Of a DNA stretch of 64,000 nucleotides, positions 1 to 7,889 are shown piece by piece (within the stretch, counting starts at the first letter, position 1; each line of letters opens with the position of its first letter). A program made the translations under genes and the position numbers. This DNA is from Solirubrobacter ginsenosidimutans (GTDB lineage: Bacteria > Actinomycetota > Thermoleophilia > Solirubrobacterales > Solirubrobacteraceae): NCBI RefSeq assembly GCF_027587205.1, contig NZ_JAPDOD010000043.1, positions 13,736 through 77,735 on the forward strand, in the 5' to 3' direction. The notes beneath the pieces are model-generated. The model worked only from the letters and a program-made list of their open reading frames with translations. It was not told where the DNA came from and did no database searches.

Positions 1-147
1 GAGGCTGCCTCGTGCCGCTACATGAAGATGATCACGCTGCCGAAGCTGCGCGACACGCTGCGCGACAACTCGGGCGTCGTGAAGGTGCCCGAGGCGATCG
101 CCGAGCGTGCCCGGCTGCCGATCGAGCGCATGGTCGCCATCGGCTGA
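1..147 (+). CDS. nadA: Quinolinate synthase, C-terminal end (partial)
   Basis: Only the last 48 codons are in the window; the reading frame is open from base 1 and stops with TGA at 145-147. NadA condenses iminoaspartate with dihydroxyacetone phosphate to quinolinate in NAD synthesis, using a 4Fe-4S cluster held by three cysteines. The fragment holds the motif CRYMKMITL, which matches the region of the third cluster cysteine, and ends with IAERARLPIERMVAIG, very like the conserved NadA tail. The N-terminal domains and other cysteines lie outside the window. The identification rests on this short but distinctive tail. Confidence 0.85.
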   Translation, partial: EAASCRYMKMITLPKLRDTLRDNSGVVKVPEAIAERARLPIERMVAIG

Positions 148-185
148 CGCCGCCGCCGCGGGCATCCGGATGAGAGGATGCCCGT

Positions 186-1565
186 ATGTTCTGCAGGGGA
201 CTGTTGTGCACGGTGGCGGCGTTTGCCGCCACCGCTCCCGCCGCGCACGCCGGGACGCTCTCGATCACGGCACCGAACACGATCACCTTCCAGGCGAACC
301 CTGGCGAGGCCAATTTCTTCACGGTGAACTGGGGCAACGTCGCCGCCGGCCCGGATTACGTGCCGAAGTTCGACGACCACGTGGACATCGTGCCCGGGCC
401 GGGCTGCGTCGTGGACGGGCTGGGCGGGCACTGCGACGCGGCCGGGGCGAACCCGACGGTGATCGTCCATCTCGGCGACGGCAACGACATCGCCGAGTCC
501 AGCAACGATCACGCCGCCGGTCACAGCGTCCAGTTCTACGGCGAGGACGGGAACGACGACCTCCAGAGCCAGGGCAGCGCGGACCTGCTCGACGGCGGGC
601 CGGGCAACGACAGGCTGCAACCGGACGAAGACGACGCCGGATCGGGCGACGTCGTCACCGGCGGCCCCGGCAGCGACTCGCTCTGGCTCGACGCGGCGTC
701 GGGCGGCAACGGGCCGATCACGGCGACCTTCGACGGCGTCGCCGACGACGGCTTCGCCGGTGAAGCCGACAACTACGGGGCGGACCTCGAGAACCTGGAG
801 GGCGTCAGCACCGCACCGTCGATCCACTTCACCGGCACCGACGGTCCGAACAGCGTCCAGATGCGCAGCGAGTCGGCCGACGTCCTCTCCGGCCTCGGCG
901 GCGACGACGTCATCGACGGCGCCAACGGCAACGACACCATCGACGGCGGCGACGGCAACGACACGATCTCCGGCGGCGGCAACGACGACACGATCACCGG
1001 CGGTCCGGGGCTGGATTCCCTGTCGGGCGAAGGGTCGGGGTCCGGCTTTTACATCTCGGTGGCGGGCAACGACACGGTCGACGCGCGCGACGGCGTCCGC
1101 GAGCAGCTCAACTGCGGGCCGGGAGCCGACACGGCGATCGTCGACGAGCTCGACGTCGTCCCGCAGGATCCGGGCTCGCTGTGCGAGGCCGTCGAGCGCT
1201 CCGGGGTCGCCGCGCCGCCGCCCGGCTCCGCGCCCGTCCCGGTGCCGAGCATCAGCTCCTCGAAACTGAGCGTGAGCAAGTCGCGGATCACGGTGAAGCT
1301 GCACTGCAAGGCCGGCGGCGAGCGGTGTCGCGGCAAGCTGACCCTGCGGACCGCGTCCAAGGTCAAGGTGGGCAAGTCACGCAAGACCGTGACGATCGGC
1401 TCAGCGTCCTACTCGGTCGCCGCCGGGCACTCGGGCAGCGTGCGGGTGAAGGTGGGCTCCGCGGGGCGCAGTCTGCTGCGCAAGGTCACCCACGTGCGGG
1501 TGCGGATCAGCGCCGCGCCCTCGTCCGGCAAGGCCACGACCAGGGTCGTGACCTTGCGCGGCTGA
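186..1565 (+). CDS. Secreted RTX-like calcium-binding repeat protein
   Basis: 459-residue protein, predicted secreted: an N-terminal signal peptide ends near AAHA (residue 22). Residues about 230-280 hold consecutive GGxGxD-type nonapeptides (GGDDVIDGANGNDTIDGGDG and following), the RTX/hemolysin-type calcium-binding fold, with degenerate copies around 130-160. The last 105 residues form a separate basic domain with a paired-cysteine motif (CKAGGERCRG) and a pattern typical of an Ig-like beta sandwich. Start ATG 186 is preceded by GAGAGG. The gene converges on the next one with a 6-base gap. No enzymatic domain is visible; a structural or adhesion role is inference. Confidence 0.8.
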   Translation: MFCRGLLCTVAAFAATAPAAHAGTLSITAPNTITFQANPGEANFFTVNWGNVAAGPDYVPKFDDHVDIVPGPGCVVDGLGGHCDAAGANPTVIVHLGDGNDIAESSNDHAAGHSVQFYGEDGNDDLQSQGSADLLDGGPGNDRLQPDEDDAGSGDVVTGGPGSDSLWLDAASGGNGPITATFDGVADDGFAGEADNYGADLENLEGVSTAPSIHFTGTDGPNSVQMRSESADVLSGLGGDDVIDGANGNDTIDGGDGNDTISGGGNDDTITGGPGLDSLSGEGSGSGFYISVAGNDTVDARDGVREQLNCGPGADTAIVDELDVVPQDPGSLCEAVERSGVAAPPPGSAPVPVPSISSSKLSVSKSRITVKLHCKAGGERCRGKLTLRTASKVKVGKSRKTVTIGSASYSVAAGHSGSVRVKVGSAGRSLLRKVTHVRVRISAAPSSGKATTRVVTLRG

Positions 1566-1571
1566 AGCGGG

Positions 1572-2228
1572 TCAGGCGACCTCGAGGCCGGTGACGACGG
1601 TTTCGCCGTCGCTGGTCTCGAACGTGGCCTGGGTGAGGACGCTGCCCTCTTCGACCTCGTCGAAGTCGCAGCCGACGGCGGTGTCGTCGCCGAGATCCAC
1701 CTCGGAGCTGTCGTCGGTCGAGGTGTCGGCCGTCGGGTCGTCGCCGGAGTCGTCGTCGCTCCAGTCGGACTCGCTGGAGTCGACGGTGCCGTCGTCGAGC
1801 GAGGAGTCGTCGGCGGTGACGCCGCAACTGTCGTCAATCGTCGCGGTGATCGCCGGGCCCTTGAACTGCTTGATCGTGATCGTGTCGCCGTCGAAGGCGG
1901 TGACGACGCCGGCGTGCTCGGAGCCGTCCTTGATGCCGTCGCCGTCGGTATCCGCGTCGAGCGGGTCGTTGGCGGACTCGACCTCGTCGCCGTCCTTGAG
2001 GCCGTCCTTGTCGGTGTCGGCCTTGCGCGGGTCGGTGCCGAGCTTGAACTCGGCGAAGTTCTTGACGCCGTCCTTGTCGGCGTCCTTCGAGCGCCAGGCG
2101 CCCTTCAGGTCATGCTGCTTCGCCCAGGCGGCGGCCTTGGGCTTCTTGGCGGAGGCGGCAGCCGCGGGGACCAGAGCCACCAGCGCGGCGAGGGCGATGG
2201 CGCTGATCGTTCGGACGAGGGTTCGCAT
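1572..2228 (-). CDS. Secreted Asp-rich protein with thrombospondin type 3-like repeats
   Basis: 218 residues from the chosen ATG at 2228 (MRTLVRT). An in-frame upstream start exists at 2264, but the ATG directly precedes a good signal peptide ending near AAASA (residue 27). Residues about 40-105 carry DxDxDGxxD units (DADKDGVKNF, DTDKDGLKDGDE, DTDGDGIKDGSE), the calcium-binding signature of thrombospondin type 3 repeats. A very acidic Ser/Asp/Thr-rich stretch follows (about 125-180). Two cysteines flank that stretch. Probably an extracellular calcium-binding protein; exact role unknown. It lies next to a sigma factor whose tail is also Ser/Asp-rich. Confidence 0.75.
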   Translation of the reverse strand: MRTLVRTISAIALAALVALVPAAAASAKKPKAAAWAKQHDLKGAWRSKDADKDGVKNFAEFKLGTDPRKADTDKDGLKDGDEVESANDPLDADTDGDGIKDGSEHAGVVTAFDGDTITIKQFKGPAITATIDDSCGVTADDSSLDDGTVDSSESDWSDDDSGDDPTADTSTDDSSEVDLGDDTAVGCDFDEVEEGSVLTQATFETSDGETVVTGLEVA

Positions 2229-2291
2229 GCCCCGGTGATCGGCCGAAGCGCGCCGGGGTTGCAATCCGGCGGCGTGAGGATCGACGGATGG

Positions 2292-3701
2292 TCAATTGTC
2301 GCCGCCGTGGCCCCCGTGGCCTGAGCCGCCGGAGGAGCCCGAACCCGACGAGCCGGAGCCGCCCGAGCTCCCGGAGGGGCCGGGGCCGCCGGAGGACCCG
2401 GAGGTCGTCGGGGCGGGTGTGGGGGTCGCGGTGGGGGTGGGGCCCGGGCCGGGACCGGAGGACAGCGACCCCGGGCCGGATTCGGACGAGTCGCTCGAAC
2501 CGGAGCCCGACGATCCGGAGGAGCCCGACGAGCCGGAGCCCGACGAGCCGGAGCCGGATGAGCCCGAGCCGGACGAGTCGTCGGAGCCCGAGCCGGACGA
2601 TCCCGAGCCCGAGTGGTCATCGCTGCCCGAGCCGGACGATCCGGAGCCCGAGTGATCGTCGGAGCCCGAGCCGGAATGGTCGTCGGCGCTCGCGGTCGGC
2701 GCCGGCGTGGCGGTCGCACGCGCGGTCGGCGTGGCCGTCGCGCGCGGCCGGGTCGCCGCCGTGCCCGGCGTCTTGGCCTCTGCGCGCGGGCGCCGGCGCG
2801 GGGTCGTCCGTTTCCCGCTGCGCGCGCTCTCGTGGTGGGCGGTCGCGGTCGGCGTGGCGGTCGACGTCGCGACCGGGAGGATGTGCGTGCCGCCGGGATC
2901 CTGCGGGGCGGCGACGGGCGCCGAGACCGGCGCCGCGCGGTGCGTGTTGGGCTCGGCGCCGGACGTGACGATCGACGGGCCCGCGACCGCCGCGGTGCTC
3001 GTCGCCAGGACGGCGACCACACCCGCCTTGACGGCGGACGCACCCGCTCCGGTGCCGGCGATCAGTTCGGCGAGCCGCTCGGCGGTCGGCGGCCCCGCTC
3101 CGCCGCCGCCCGCAGCGGCCGCCAGCTGGGCCAGCGGAAGCGGGACGACCGCGGTCGCCGCGGCCCGCAGCGTCATCCGCGCACGATGCACGAGCTGGCG
3201 CACCGCGCCCTCGGTCACGCCCAGCTCGCGCGCGACCTCCTCCTGCGAGCGACCCTCGATCGCGATCCGCAGGAGCGCCTCGCGCTGGCGGTCGGGCAGG
3301 GCGGCGAGGCCCGTGAGCGTCTGGCGCACCACCGCGCGGCGCTCCATCTCCTCCTGCGGGGCGTCCGTGCCGGTCAGCGAGTCCTCGAGCTCGGCGTAGT
3401 CGTACCCGGAGACGCGCAGCTGATTGAGCGCGGTGTTGTGGACGATCCGGTAGAGCCACGCGCGCAGGTCGCGCACGTCGTCGCCGCGCTGCAGCGCGCT
3501 CCAGGCCGCGATGTACGCCTGCTGCAGCGCATCCTCGGCCCGCGCCTCGGGCAGATAGCGCCGTGCGGCGCGCAGGAGCGGCCCGCGGTAGCGCTCGACG
3601 ATCGCCTCGAACGCCCGCTCGCTCCCCCCACGGGCGAGCGACACCAGCCGCTCGTCGGACTGGGTGCGCAGCAGTACGGACGAAGGCGAAGGTATCGGCA
3701 T
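2292..3701 (-). CDS. ECF-type RNA polymerase sigma factor with membrane-anchored low-complexity tail
   Basis: 469 residues, ATG at 3701. Residues about 15-95 match sigma region 2 (RAFEAIVERYRGPLLRAARR, DALQQAYIAAWSAL). Residues 135-180 match region 4 with its helix-turn-helix (SQEEVARELGVTEGAVRQLV). Normal ECF sigma factors stop near residue 190. Here an Ala-rich linker leads to a hydrophobic segment at about 220-246, then a 220-residue tail: first Thr/Ala/Arg-rich, then (about 335-425) made almost only of Ser, Gly and Asp. The layout suggests a sigma factor tethered to the membrane with the tail outside. No anti-sigma gene is adjacent. The divergent neighbour is a cell-wall hydrolase. Confidence 0.85.
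   Translation of the reverse strand: MPIPSPSSVLLRTQSDERLVSLARGGSERAFEAIVERYRGPLLRAARRYLPEARAEDALQQAYIAAWSALQRGDDVRDLRAWLYRIVHNTALNQLRVSGYDYAELEDSLTGTDAPQEEMERRAVVRQTLTGLAALPDRQREALLRIAIEGRSQEEVARELGVTEGAVRQLVHRARMTLRAAATAVVPLPLAQLAAAAGGGGAGPPTAERLAELIAGTGAGASAVKAGVVAVLATSTAAVAGPSIVTSGAEPNTHRAAPVSAPVAAPQDPGGTHILPVATSTATPTATAHHESARSGKRTTPRRRPRAEAKTPGTAATRPRATATPTARATATPAPTASADDHSGSGSDDHSGSGSSGSGSDDHSGSGSSGSGSDDSSGSGSSGSGSSGSGSSGSSGSSGSGSSDSSESGPGSLSSGPGPGPTPTATPTPAPTTSGSSGGPGPSGSSGGSGSSGSGSSGGSGHGGHGGDN
2300..2700. repeat. Low-complexity short tandem repeats in the sigma-factor tail
   Basis: The + strand is built from imperfect units such as GAGCCCGACGAGCCG and GAGCCGGAC, which on the coding strand give Ser-Gly-Ser-Gly-Asp runs. 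This is DNA-level repetition of 9-15 bp units inside the coding sequence and is expected to vary in length by replication slippage. Confidence 0.75.
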
Positions 3702-3707
3702 GCCCCT

Positions 3708-3725
3708 GCGACACGCGAGTGTCGC
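3708..3725. promoter_or_regulatory. Perfect inverted repeat upstream of the sigma-factor gene
   Basis: Arms GCGACAC (3708-3714) and GTGTCGC (3719-3725) are separated by 4 bases and lie 7 bases upstream of the sigma factor ATG (3701, minus strand). It could be an operator in the shared 182-bp divergent promoter region or a hairpin in the leader mRNA next to the ribosome binding site. Confidence 0.4.
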
Positions 3726-3883
3726 CTGGCGTTACGCACGGAAGTTGCAGGTGGTTCGGGCTGGAGTCTTGGTTCGGACGGCGGTTCATGCAAAGTCCCT
3801 GCTGCTACGGTGAATCGCTGTTCCTGGCCCGATGGTCAGCGCGTCTTCGCGCTCGGGCCCGCCACCGAAAGGACACGTTTTCG

Positions 3884-4447
3884 ATGCCCCGCCATTGGCG
3901 GCGGCTCGTCCCGTTGACCGCGCTGATCGCGTGCGCGTTGCCGCGCGCCGGGGCGAGCGCCGCGCCACTACCAGTGCCCGAGTTGCCGGTCGTGCCCGTC
4001 GAGAGAGAAGTCGACCGCGCGGCGCAGGCGGCGACCGCCCGCGCACTCGCCATGCGCTCCCAAGCGCGGGCGGCGCAAGCGCAGGAGGAAGGCGACGTCG
4101 TCAGGGTCGCTGAAGCGCAGATCGGCGACGGCTACGCCTGGGGCGGGAGCGGCCCGGACGCGTTCGACTGCTCGGGGCTGACCGCGTACGCCTACGCGCG
4201 CGCCGCCGGCGTCAAGCTCCCGCACACCTCGCAGGGCCAGGCCGCGCTGGGACACCCCGTCGAGCGCGACGACATCCGCCGCGGCGACCTCGTCTTCTTC
4301 AGCACCGCCGGCGCCGGCGCTTCGCACGTCGGCATCGCGACCGGGAAGCGCACCGTGGTGTCAGCGACGAACGCGGGAGTGATCGAGCACGCGACGGACG
4401 ACGCCTACTGGGGCGCGCACTACGTCGGCGCGCGCAGGCTGCGCTAA
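3884..4447 (+). CDS. NlpC/P60 family peptidoglycan endopeptidase
   Basis: 187 residues from ATG 3884, chosen because GAAAGGA lies about 10 bases upstream and a signal peptide follows (RRLVPLTALIACALPRAGASA). After a short helical, Ala-rich linker (about 40-70) comes an NlpC/P60 domain: GGSGPDAFDCSGLTAYAY with catalytic Cys96, SHVGIATG with catalytic His148, and RRGDLVFFS. These enzymes cut the stem peptide of peptidoglycan (D-Glu-mDAP type bonds). The short N-terminal segment without SH3 or LysM repeats suggests a small secreted wall hydrolase. It is transcribed divergently from the sigma factor. Confidence 0.88.
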   Translation: MPRHWRRLVPLTALIACALPRAGASAAPLPVPELPVVPVEREVDRAAQAATARALAMRSQARAAQAQEEGDVVRVAEAQIGDGYAWGGSGPDAFDCSGLTAYAYARAAGVKLPHTSQGQAALGHPVERDDIRRGDLVFFSTAGAGASHVGIATGKRTVVSATNAGVIEHATDDAYWGAHYVGARRLR

Positions 4448-4824
4448 GCGTGCTCGGGGAGGAGCTCTAGGCCCCACTCCGCCGCGTCGCGCACGGCGGG
4501 GAGGTTCTCGCGGCGACGTTCGAACTCCGCCGCGGTGTAGGCGTGCATGTCGGCGGGAGCGCCCATCTCGTAGGCGTCCCACAGCGTGCCGGTGACGTAG
4601 ACGCGCTCGAGCCAGGGCACGCCGTCGAAGTGCTCGGAGACGAGCACGACCACGTACTCCGGGCCGCGTTCGCGCTGGGCGCCGGCCCCGCGCAGGTCAG
4701 CGACGCGCGCCCCGCCCAGCAGGGCGCGGTCGAGTGGCCACCGGTCCGAGACGCGGCGGACGTACCGCTCGAGCTCGCGGTGGTTGAGCTCCTCGAAGTT
4801 CACCCGACAACCATTGTGGCCCAC
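4444..4824 (-). CDS. Hypothetical protein
   Basis: 126 residues from GTG 4824; a second in-frame GTG at 4803 (VNFEELN) would give 119 residues and is equally possible. The protein is acidic and soluble, without signal peptide or membrane segment. A central segment EYVVVLVSEHFDGVPWLERVY alternates hydrophobic strands with charged turns, as seen in some nucleotidyltransferase-like folds, but the diagnostic GSxxxG..DxD motif is absent, so no function is assigned. It overlaps the end of the NlpC/P60 gene by 4 bases in convergent orientation. Confidence 0.6.
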   Translation of the reverse strand: MGHNGCRVNFEELNHRELERYVRRVSDRWPLDRALLGGARVADLRGAGAQRERGPEYVVVLVSEHFDGVPWLERVYVTGTLWDAYEMGAPADMHAYTAAEFERRRENLPAVRDAAEWGLELLPEHA

Positions 4825-4848
4825 GAAGGGCCAACCAGCAAGCGTTCG

Positions 4849-6096
4849 TTATGAGAACTCGTCTTGTGTATGGGGTCCGACGCAGGCGATCGAGCGCTCT
4901 TCGGAGATCCCGCGGGCGACCTCGACCACCTGGTCGTAGGTGACCGCGTCCAGGGCGGCGATCGCCTTGTCGGGATCGATGTTCTGGCTGAAGACGACGG
5001 TCTGGGACGCGGCGTGGCGGGCGACGGCGTTGGTGTTCTCGAACGCGAGCACCCGGCGGCCGGCGGCGTACGCGCGGGCGCGCTCGACCTCTTCCTCGCT
5101 CGGCCCGTCGCTGCGCAGCTCGTCGACGATCTCGCCCATGCGCTTGAACGCCTCGATGCACTTCGTCGAGTCCAGGCCGGCGGAGAGCTGCAGGATCGGC
5201 ACGTCGGCGAAGGAGTGATCGAGCGCGTAGACCGAATACGCGAGGCCGCGCTGCTCGCGGATCTCGTCGAAGAGCCGCGAGCCCATCGACCCGCCCAGCA
5301 GCGTCGAGTAGACGCTCAGCGCGGCGCGGTCGGCGGGCGCGCGCGGATCGATCTGCGGGCGGTAGGACATCCGCAGGTGCGACTGGGCGGACTCGCGCGA
5401 CTCCACCAGCGTGGTCGGCGCGAAGGCCGGCGCCGGCTCGGACCCGCCGTTGGAGGAGATCGACGGGAAGCGGCCGAAGAGCTCGGCCATCTCGGAGTTC
5501 TCCGGCAGGTGATCGAGGTTGCCCACCAGGAACGCGCCCCCGCGCGACCCCACCCACTGGCGGCGGCGGAAGCTGAGGATCGCATCGCGCGAGAACGTGC
5601 GCAGGTGCTCCTCGGGACCCAGGACGGGGCGCCCGAGCGGGTGATCGCCGAATGCGGCGCGGTCGATCAGGTGCTCGGCGAGCACCGACGGCTGGTCCTG
5701 CGCGCGCGCGATCTCCTGGATCACGACGCCGCGCTCGCGGTCGAGCTCCTCGGCGTCGATCTTCGGGCGGCCGACGAAGTCGGTCAGCAGGTCGATCGCC
5801 TCGGTCGCCACCTCGGCGCGGCAGGTGATGTGGAACGCGACGAGATCGTGCGACGTGTACGCGTTCAGGACCGCGCCCATCGTCTCCGCGGTCTGGTTGA
5901 CCTTGCGGTAGTCGTCGTACTTCTGGCCGCCCTTGAACACCAGATGCTCAAGAAAATGGGCCATCCCGTTCTCTTCGGAGCGCTCCGTGCGCGCGCCCGC
6001 GTCGAACGCCACGAGCACCGTCGTAGAGCGCGTGGGCAGCTCAACGCTGTGCAGCGGAAGCCCGTTCGGCAGGGAGGAGGACTCGATGCGCGCCAT
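4849..6096 (-). CDS. M16 family zinc peptidase (processing-peptidase-like)
   Basis: 415 residues from ATG 6096. The reading frame stays open upstream to 6855, but that part is antisense to ftsE and lacks family similarity. The inverted zinc motif HxxEH is present as HFLEH (His47, Glu50, His51), with the distal glutamate expected in RGVVIQEIARAQDQP. The C-terminal half has the family RxxxY-type segment (REQRGLAYSVYA). Length fits single-subunit bacterial M16B enzymes, which degrade or process short peptides. In other actinobacteria a similar gene often lies near pnp; here it is divergent from ftsE. Confidence 0.9.
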   Translation of the reverse strand: MARIESSSLPNGLPLHSVELPTRSTTVLVAFDAGARTERSEENGMAHFLEHLVFKGGQKYDDYRKVNQTAETMGAVLNAYTSHDLVAFHITCRAEVATEAIDLLTDFVGRPKIDAEELDRERGVVIQEIARAQDQPSVLAEHLIDRAAFGDHPLGRPVLGPEEHLRTFSRDAILSFRRRQWVGSRGGAFLVGNLDHLPENSEMAELFGRFPSISSNGGSEPAPAFAPTTLVESRESAQSHLRMSYRPQIDPRAPADRAALSVYSTLLGGSMGSRLFDEIREQRGLAYSVYALDHSFADVPILQLSAGLDSTKCIEAFKRMGEIVDELRSDGPSEEEVERARAYAAGRRVLAFENTNAVARHAASQTVVFSQNIDPDKAIAALDAVTYDQVVEVARGISEERSIACVGPHTQDEFS

Positions 6097-6177
6097 AGAA
6101 GATGAGCCTACTCGACACCGATTGCAGGGAACCTTGCGTGTCCAGCGAACCCTGCCTCGTACCCTCGACCGAGACGC

Positions 6178-6999
6178 ATGGCAGCCACTGAACGACATCT
6201 GCGTCGTCGCCGGCACCGCGACGACCCGCATCGCCCGACCTCCGCGAATCACCCGCCCGCCACCGGCGCGGTGGTGTCCTTCAGCGGGGTGGAGATGCGC
6301 TACAGCGCGACCGACGTCGCGCTCGACCGCGTGTCCTTCGACATCTTCCCGGGCGAGTTCGTCTTCATCGTGGGCCACTCCGGCTCCGGCAAGTCGACCG
6401 CGATGAAGCTCCTGATCAAGGAGCTCGATCCGACCGAGGGCGAGATCCGCGTCGCCGGCCGCGACCTGCAGAAGATCCCGCGCCAGCGCGTGCCGTACTA
6501 CCGGCGCAACCTCGGCGTGATCTTCCAGGACTACAAGCTGCTCCCGAACCGCACCGTCTACGAGAACGTCGCGTATGCGCTGCAGGTCACGGGCGGTGGC
6601 CGGCGCGAGATCCGCGACAAGGTGCCCGACATCCTGCGCCTGACGGGTCTGAGCACCAAGCTGCACAACTATCCCGACCAGCTCTCCGGCGGCGAGCAGC
6701 AGCGCGTGGCGATCGCGCGCGCGTTTGTGAACCACCCGCCGCTGCTGATCGCGGACGAGCCGACCGGCAACCTCGATCCCGAGACGTCGATCGGGATCAT
6801 GCAGCTGCTCTACCGGATCAACCAGACCGGCACCTCGGTCCTGGTCGCCACCCACGACGTGGCGATGGTCGACAAGATGCGCCGGCGCGTGATCGAGCTC
6901 GCCGACGGCAAGATCGTCCGTGACGAGCAGGCCGGTGCGTACGCGGCGCGCGAGAACACGCGCGAGTTCGCGATCCGCATGCGGGGCGCACTCGGATGA
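6178..6999 (+). CDS. ftsE: Cell division ATP-binding protein FtsE
   Basis: 273 residues. ABC ATPase with Walker [10 protein letters not shown] (about 66-74), signature LSGGEQQR, Walker B LLIADEP and switch His in [31 protein letters not shown] is the FtsE-type Q-loop region. FtsE and FtsX form a membrane complex that activates peptidoglycan hydrolases at the division site. ATG 6178 gives about 30 extra residues compared with usual FtsE; a GTG at 6271 would give the normal length, but no ribosome binding site is seen there, while a -10-like TACCCT (6160-6165) fits the ATG. ftsX overlaps by ATGA. Confidence 0.95.
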   Translation: MAATERHLRRRRHRDDPHRPTSANHPPATGAVVSFSGVEMRYSATDVALDRVSFDIFPGEFVFIVGHSGSGKSTAMKLLIKELDPTEGEIRVAGRDLQKIPRQRVPYYRRNLGVIFQDYKLLPNRTVYENVAYALQVTGGGRREIRDKVPDILRLTGLSTKLHNYPDQLSGGEQQRVAIARAFVNHPPLLIADEPTGNLDPETSIGIMQLLYRINQTGTSVLVATHDVAMVDKMRRRVIELADGKIVRDEQAGAYAARENTREFAIRMRGALG

Positions 7000-7889
7000 G
7001 GCCGATCTTCTTCCTGCGCGAGGCGCTGCGGGCGCTCAAGCGCAACGCGATCCCGAGCTTCGCCGCGATGGCCACGGTGCTCGTCACCGTGCTCGTGCTC
7101 GGCGTCTTCCTCCCGGTCGTGCAGGCGACCACCGGCGCGGCCAACGAGGTCCGCGGCAAGGTGATCGCCGACGTCTACCTCAAGGATGGCGTCAAGCAGA
7201 CGGACATCGATCGCGTCGGCCGGCTGCTGCGGGGCGACACGATGATCAAGGACGTCGTGTTCATCTCCAAGGCGCAGGCGTTGCGGACCGAGAAGAAGCG
7301 CAACCCGAAGGCCTACGAGCTGCTCGGCTCCAACCCGCTGCCCGACAGCTACCGGATCACCCCGGTCAAGCCGGACGACATCGGCAAGATCAAGGACGCG
7401 CTCGCGCCGCAGGCCCCGGGCGGCGGGACGACGGTCGTCGACCCGGCGATCGACGAGGTCAAGAACCGCGAGGAGGACACCAACAAGATCCTCTCGGTGA
7501 CCCGCGTGGTGAAGCTCACGATGGCGCTCCTGCTCGGCCTGCTCGGCATCGCCTCGGTGCTGCTGATCGCCAACACGATCCGCCTCTCGCTCTACGCCCG
7601 CCGCCGCGAGGTCGAGGTGATGAAGCTGGTCGGCGCGACCGACTGGTTCATCCGCTGGCCGTTCGTGCTCGAAGGGGTGATCGTCGGCGCGGCCGGCGGC
7701 CTGCTCGCGGTGCTGCTGCTCGTGGTCGCCAAGATCGCGATCGTCGACCCGCTGGCGAAGGACTTCGCGTTGATCGCGACGCCGAACACGATCGACTTCC
7801 GGCTCCTGATCGGCCTGCTCCTGGCTTCCGGGATCGCCGTCTCCGCGCTGGGCTCCGGCCTCAGCCTGCGGAAGTTCCTCCGCGTCTAG
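6996..7889 (+). CDS. ftsX: Cell division permease-like protein FtsX
   Basis: 297 residues, ATG 6996 overlapping the ftsE stop in ATGA, so translationally coupled. Topology fits FtsX: one N-terminal membrane helix (about 20-45), a 120-residue extracellular domain, then three C-terminal helices (MALLLGLLGIASVLLIANTI, GVIVGAAGGLLAVLLLVVA, LLIGLLLASGIAVSALGSG). The cytoplasmic loop RREVEVMKLVGATDWFIRWP is the family hallmark. The extracellular loop recruits wall hydrolases. Its last 29 bases overlap the convergent phosphatase gene. Confidence 0.95.
   Translation: MRPIFFLREALRALKRNAIPSFAAMATVLVTVLVLGVFLPVVQATTGAANEVRGKVIADVYLKDGVKQTDIDRVGRLLRGDTMIKDVVFISKAQALRTEKKRNPKAYELLGSNPLPDSYRITPVKPDDIGKIKDALAPQAPGGGTTVVDPAIDEVKNREEDTNKILSVTRVVKLTMALLLGLLGIASVLLIANTIRLSLYARRREVEVMKLVGATDWFIRWPFVLEGVIVGAAGGLLAVLLLVVAKIAIVDPLAKDFALIATPNTIDFRLLIGLLLASGIAVSALGSGLSLRKFLRV

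Noticed and set aside
2296..2655. Pro/Glu-rich protein on the plus strand
   Set aside because: Shadow of the repetitive sigma-factor tail; its composition follows from the reverse complement of Ser-Gly-Asp codons.
2300..2700. CRISPR-like array
   Set aside because: Repeats are 9-15 bp, contiguous and coding, with no unique spacers and no cas genes.
3726..3883. Cyclic di-AMP riboswitch before the NlpC/P60 gene
   Set aside because: The gene type is right and GGTGAATC occurs at 3809-3816, but I could not fit the remaining conserved segments or stems of that family.
6097..6855. N-terminal extension of the M16 peptidase
   Set aside because: The frame is open, but the extra 253 residues lie antisense to ftsE and match nothing. 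ATG 6096 directly precedes the conserved domain.
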